Positions 23,999-26,491 of a stretch of 26,491 bases of DNA are shown here, piece by piece. Origin of the DNA: a bacterium (lineage in GTDB: Bacteria; Bacillota; Clostridia; Oscillospirales; Acutalibacteraceae); NCBI GenBank assembly GCA_020626545.1, contig JAHKZS010000080.1, forward strand, positions 1-26,491. Direction: 5' to 3'. The notes under the pieces are model-generated. The model made no database searches. It saw nothing but the letters and a program-made list of their open reading frames with translations, and was not told the DNA's origin. The translations under genes were made by a program, and so were the position numbers. Numbering within the stretch: position 1 is the stretch's first letter; each line of letters starts with the position of its first letter.

Positions 23999-24059
23999 AG
24001 CTATTACTCCTTTCATAATTATTAAAAGGCGCTGTACACTATTAACGCAAAACGCGGAA

Positions 24060-24083
24060 AAATTGCATAGAAGTATGCAATTT
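24060..24083 (-). terminator. Hairpin in the leader of the leucine-rich gene
   Basis: AAATTGCATA (24060-24069) and TATGCAATTT (24074-24083) form a perfect 10-bp stem with a four-base loop. On the minus strand it ends in TTTTT. No minus-strand gene lies upstream, so as a terminator it could only attenuate the leucine-rich gene. Confidence 0.5.
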
Positions 24084-24194
24084 AAAAAAATAAAAATAAA
24101 AAATATACAAAAGCGCTAAAAAAATATCATTTGTCAATACCCTTTTAAAAATAATTCCTTTGTCGAATTAACCAAAATTTCAGATGGTTTTTTG

Positions 24195-24279
24195 TTGACT
24201 ATAACTAACTACTAAAAATGTTGCACAAAAATCTGTTTAATTAGAAAAACTTGCACAAATATTATTGACTTTAGCTAAG
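24195..24279. repeat. A-B-B-A direct repeats upstream of the TasA-like gene
   Basis: Repeat A is TTGACTATAACTAAC (24195) and TTGACTTTAGCTAAG (24265), 12 of 15 identical, 70 bp apart. Repeat B is TTGCACAAAAAT (24221) and TTGCACAAATAT (24251), 11 of 12 identical, exactly 30 bp apart, near three helical turns. The right-hand A holds the -35 box. This looks like an operator region. Confidence 0.5.
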
Positions 24280-24294
24280 AAAATATTGTAAAAT
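24265..24294 (+). promoter_or_regulatory. Sigma-A-like promoter for the TasA-like pair
   Basis: TTGACT (24265-24270), 18-bp spacer, TAAAAT (24289-24294). The start codon at 24390 lies about 95 bp downstream. Confidence 0.65.
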
Positions 24295-24389
24295 AATATA
24301 GCTGAATTTATAAATATAAGTGTCTAAACGTGTTTGCGAAGCGTTTGGATTTTGGGGGATAAATACGTTATTTGCTTAGGAGGGATAAT

Positions 24390-25211
24390 GTGTCTTTAAA
24401 AACATATTTTGAAAAAAATCGAAAAAGACTCAGGAAACGAAAGAGAACTATTGTCGCTCTGAGCATTTTAGCGGTTTTGGGTTTATCTACCGCGACATAC
24501 GCGTGGTTTACCGTTAATACTTTCGCGGGAGTTCAGGATTTTGAGCTCCAGATTAGTACGGGCGATGACCTTCGCGTGTCTATGGATAACCACGGTTCCG
24601 ATATTGAGAAGTATACCCACGTTATTACTAACGATATGCTTAACTCTTATCTTAGAAAGAACTACAATAAAACTATCAAGGATATTATCCTCGATCCCGT
24701 AACTACTTCTAACGGCAAGAATTTTACATACCAACACGGTGAAAAAGTTAATCCGAATGACGACGAGTCGTATTTCGAGTTTGAGTGCTATTTCATCGCT
24801 ACCCGCGATATGCACGTCCATCTTACTAAAGAAGCTGCCGATGAAAATGGTAAGCAAAACGGTAAGAACGACGGTACGAGAGTAAGTACAAACTCTCCCG
24901 CTCCGCAGAGCGACGTTGTTAAAGCGTGCCGAATTGATTTTAACAGCGAGGACGAGTCGGTTAAGACCTACGAGCCTAACAAGGGCGCTAAGGTAACGGC
25001 CTTAAATACGTTCGATTTACCGGGCGGCGAAATGAGTTACGGTGACGCTAACCAGCTATTCACTTTAAAGAAGTTAACGCCTAAAAAGGTTACGGTTAGA
25101 CTTTGGCTCGAGGGCGAAGATCCCGAGTGTGATAACGATATCCAGAGAGCGAACCTCAACGTTAAGCTTTCGTTCGTAGGTATCAGAAACGGAAAGAACG
25201 CTCCGGGCTGA
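24390..25211 (+). CDS. TasA/camelysin-like secreted protein with SipW-type signal
   Basis: A 273-residue protein. After a very basic start (KNRKRLRKRKRT) comes a hydrophobic segment ending LGLSTATYAWFT, the motif of exported proteins processed by the SipW signal peptidase (TasA, camelysin). The mature part is a beta-rich domain ending VRLWLEGEDPECDNDIQ, then ANLNVKLSFVGI. In Bacillus such proteins build fibres at the cell surface; no sipW is in the window. Start: TTAGGAGGG (24377-24384) serves GTG 24390. The ATG at 24388 overlaps it but is out of frame and stops after three codons, and TTG 24372 precedes the ribosome site. It pairs with the related gene at 25618. Confidence 0.8.
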   Translation: MSLKTYFEKNRKRLRKRKRTIVALSILAVLGLSTATYAWFTVNTFAGVQDFELQISTGDDLRVSMDNHGSDIEKYTHVITNDMLNSYLRKNYNKTIKDIILDPVTTSNGKNFTYQHGEKVNPNDDESYFEFECYFIATRDMHVHLTKEAADENGKQNGKNDGTRVSTNSPAPQSDVVKACRIDFNSEDESVKTYEPNKGAKVTALNTFDLPGGEMSYGDANQLFTLKKLTPKKVTVRLWLEGEDPECDNDIQRANLNVKLSFVGIRNGKNAPG

Positions 25212-25215
25212 TGAC

Positions 25216-25247
25216 AGTTGATAGTTTATAGTTGATAGTTGACAGTT
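25216..25247 (+). repeat. Left 32-bp inverted repeat of the four-helix element (AGTTGAN heptads)
   Basis: Four tandem heptads AGTTGAT, AGTTTAT, AGTTGAT, AGTTGAC plus AGTT. It pairs with the right repeat at 25569-25600 at 29 of 32 positions. It begins four bases after the stop codon of the TasA-like gene. Confidence 0.85.
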
Positions 25248-25560
25248 ATGCTGTATAAAGAAGAAAATATTACACAAAATAAGAGTTTTGATTTTGCTGT
25301 AAGGATTGTAAATTTATTTAAGCATCTCTCTAACGATAAAAAGGAATTTGTTTTATCAAAACAAGTTCTCCGCTCCGGTACAAGTATAGGAGCGAATATT
25401 TCAGAAGCGATTCAGGGGCAGAGCAAAAAGATTTTCTCTCGAAAATGAGTATAAATCTATATATCAAGATTGTATTGAGTTGGAAAAGCTTTTGATTTCA
25501 ATTGTTAAAACATCTAAAAAAGATAATAAAAGCGCCGTTGATAATGATAGGCAAGGCTGA
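25248..25560 (+). pseudogene. Degraded four-helix-bundle protein gene (S23/IVP, TIGR02436-like)
   Basis: The start is typical of the family linked to intervening sequences in 23S rRNA: FDFAVRIVNLFKHL, LSKQVLRSGTSIGANISEAI and QGQSKK. The frame then fails. At AGCAAAAAG (25423-25430) one A is missing from the run that would encode SKKD, so the reading stops at 25448. The next frame gives DFLSKMSI for a few codons, and a third frame (25441-25560) gives the family's C-terminal helix ENEYKSIYQDCIELEKLLIS, ending TGA at 25560. The middle, about 25-30 residues including the usual EAxExxYW helix, is absent. The overlap of both readings on CGAAAATGAGTAT suggests deletion between short direct repeats. 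It cannot make the normal protein. Confidence 0.85.
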
Positions 25561-25568
25561 TAGGTATT

Positions 25569-25600
25569 AACTCTCAACTCTCAACTATCAACTATCAACT
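25569..25600 (-). repeat. Right 32-bp inverted repeat of the four-helix element
   Basis: Read on the minus strand: AGTTGAT, AGTTGAT, AGTTGAG, AGTTGAG, AGTT, the same length and heptad unit as the left repeat, three mismatches in 32. Together they bound 25216-25600, a 385-bp element lying between two genes that otherwise look like one operon. Confidence 0.85.
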
Positions 25601-25617
25601 CGTAAGTGGGTGACACA

Positions 25618-26442
25618 ATGGCTTTTGGTAAGAAGAAGAAAATTGAAAATATAACTACTCCCGAAGAGGTTGCTGATCTTGGTTTTAAACACGAAGTCAA
25701 AGCGGCTAAGGATAAAAACACCGCGGTATACGATCACTTCCACGCGCAGGAAAACGCCAAGGCGGTTGCCGACGCAAAGAGACGCAAAAAACGTTACGCG
25801 ATAATTTTAAGCTCGCTTTTAGGAATACTTTTGGTAATGTACATAATCTCTATGCTGATGACGCAGTGGGGCGACCTTGTTATCACAATCGGCGATATGG
25901 GCGATGACAGCGGAAAGACAATTCTACTTTCCGAATCCGCTTCTTTCGACGACGCGGCTGTTAAGCTTAACGGCGGTTCGGTTAAGGAAGTTACCAATAT
26001 TACTAAATCCTGGCTTCCGAAAGGTCTCGATACCGAAAAAGACGGTCAGCATAACGGCGAAAATTACCTTGCATATACATTCTACCTCAAAAACACAGGT
26101 ACAAAGGATTTAAAATATAATACAACTATGACGGTAACAGGTGTTTCGAAATCCGCCGACGAAGCGGTTCGAATCCAGATTTATAAAAACGGAAAAGATA
26201 ACACCTACGCCAAGGGTACTTTTAAAAACAGAAAGACTGCCGAAACCGACGCTACAAGGTGGGTTGATACCGACGATATCTTAAAGACTAAAGATTCCGC
26301 TTTAAAGGCGGGCGCGGTAGATAAGTTCACGGTAGTAATGTGGATAGAGGGCGAGGACGCCGAGTGCGTTGACGCTATCCGCGGCGGTACAATCCGCTCC
26401 CAGATGGTCTTCGATGTTGTTTCGGATAAACCGCAAGCTTAA
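25618..26442 (+). CDS. Membrane-anchored TasA-like domain protein, partner of the upstream gene
   Basis: A 274-residue protein: a charged cytoplasmic segment of about 65 residues (AFGKKKKIENITTPEEV to AKRRKKRY), a membrane span (about 66-86, AIILSSLLGILLVMYIISML), then an extracellular beta-rich domain. It shares with the upstream protein the late motif VVMWIEGEDAECVDAIR followed by a strand ending VFDVV, and LAYTFYLKNTGTKDL is camelysin-like. It lacks the YAWFT cleavage motif, so it probably stays in the membrane and may anchor or nucleate the other. The frame is open from GTG 25606; ATG 25618 is preceded by only a weak GTGGGTGA. The four-helix element separates it from its partner. Confidence 0.75.
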   Translation: MAFGKKKKIENITTPEEVADLGFKHEVKAAKDKNTAVYDHFHAQENAKAVADAKRRKKRYAIILSSLLGILLVMYIISMLMTQWGDLVITIGDMGDDSGKTILLSESASFDDAAVKLNGGSVKEVTNITKSWLPKGLDTEKDGQHNGENYLAYTFYLKNTGTKDLKYNTTMTVTGVSKSADEAVRIQIYKNGKDNTYAKGTFKNRKTAETDATRWVDTDDILKTKDSALKAGAVDKFTVVMWIEGEDAECVDAIRGGTIRSQMVFDVVSDKPQA

Positions 26443-26452
26443 AGAAAATTGG

Positions 26453-26470
26453 CTTCTCCTCAAGGAGAAG
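26453..26470. terminator. Possible hairpin after the last gene
   Basis: CTTCTCC (26453-26459) and GGAGAAG (26464-26470) pair around TCAA. The tail GCAAATAAAG lacks a T run, so it may be part of a dispersed intergenic repeat or the ribosome site region of a gene beyond the window. Confidence 0.3.
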
Positions 26471-26491
26471 GCAAATAAAGCTTCCGCAAGA

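Larger units (their letters stand above)
24017..24389. other. Divergent intergenic region, 373 bp
   Basis: No gene is seen in this very A+T-rich stretch between divergent genes. It holds a hairpin (24060-24083), two pairs of direct repeats (24195-24279), a plus-strand promoter (24265-24294), and a short leader hairpin where TCTAAACG (about 24323) pairs with CGTTTGGA (about 24342). Confidence 0.7.

Noticed and set aside
25212..25604. Heptad repeats as a CRISPR array or simple tandem repeat
   Set aside because: The units are 7 bp with no spacers and occur as two inverted arrays flanking a gene, which fits an element boundary.

Overview
The window looks like a chromosome segment from a low-to-moderate GC Clostridia bacterium of the Ruminococcus/Oscillospiraceae type. 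The evidence is strong GGAGG-type ribosome binding sites, sigma-A-like promoters, lysine-rich Fn3-like surface proteins, a SipW/TasA-like secreted pair, BspA-type leucine-rich repeats and small Clostridia-type proteins. No rRNA, tRNA, CRISPR array or complete insertion sequence was seen. The organism assignment is inference from gene content only.

Region 1 (1-14233, all plus strand) is most of a Wzx/Wzy-dependent capsular or exopolysaccharide locus. It opens with the last 45 codons of an initiating sugar-phosphate transferase. The four dTDP-L-rhamnose genes follow in the order rmlA-rmlB-rmlD-rmlC, then a Cps2T-like rhamnosyltransferase, a LicD-family transferase, a Caps_synth glycosyltransferase, a GT2 glycosyltransferase, a Wzy-like polymerase, a hexapeptide O-acetyltransferase, a GT4 glycosyltransferase, the Wzx flippase, a second LicD gene broken by a one-base frameshift, and UDP-galactopyranose mutase. 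Together they predict a repeat unit with L-rhamnose and galactofuranose, probably O-acetylated and carrying a LicD-transferred phospho-substituent. A perfect bidirectional terminator closes the locus.

Region 2 (14303-16410) is mostly minus strand: a nucleotidyltransferase-fold protein, then a LOG-family phosphoribohydrolase followed by a 57-residue cysteine-containing protein with a GTG start. A 42-residue single-span membrane protein lies between them on the plus strand. None of the two small genes is a long ORF.

Region 3 (16440-22670, plus strand) is a cell-surface module: a membrane-anchored cohesin-like protein behind a long structured leader, two tandem paralogous Fn3-like secreted proteins with nearly identical signal-peptide DNA, a secreted beta-helix-like protein, and a 57-residue peptide gene directly behind it. 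Several promoters share a TGTTATAAT extended -10 element. A hairpin motif in the leader recurs in 22769-22815 with a compensatory base-pair change, which makes it a candidate structured RNA.

Region 4 (22868-26491) has a minus-strand protein joining a phage-baseplate-like N-terminus to BspA-type leucine-rich repeats, probably starting at a rare ATT codon. Divergent from it are two related TasA/camelysin-like proteins. Between these two sits a 385-bp element: a degraded four-helix-bundle (S23/IVP-type) gene bounded by 32-bp inverted repeats made of AGTTGAN heptads.

The most notable signals are the repeated covarying RNA motif, the heptad-bounded four-helix element, the LicD frameshift at an A6 tract, and the probable ATT start.
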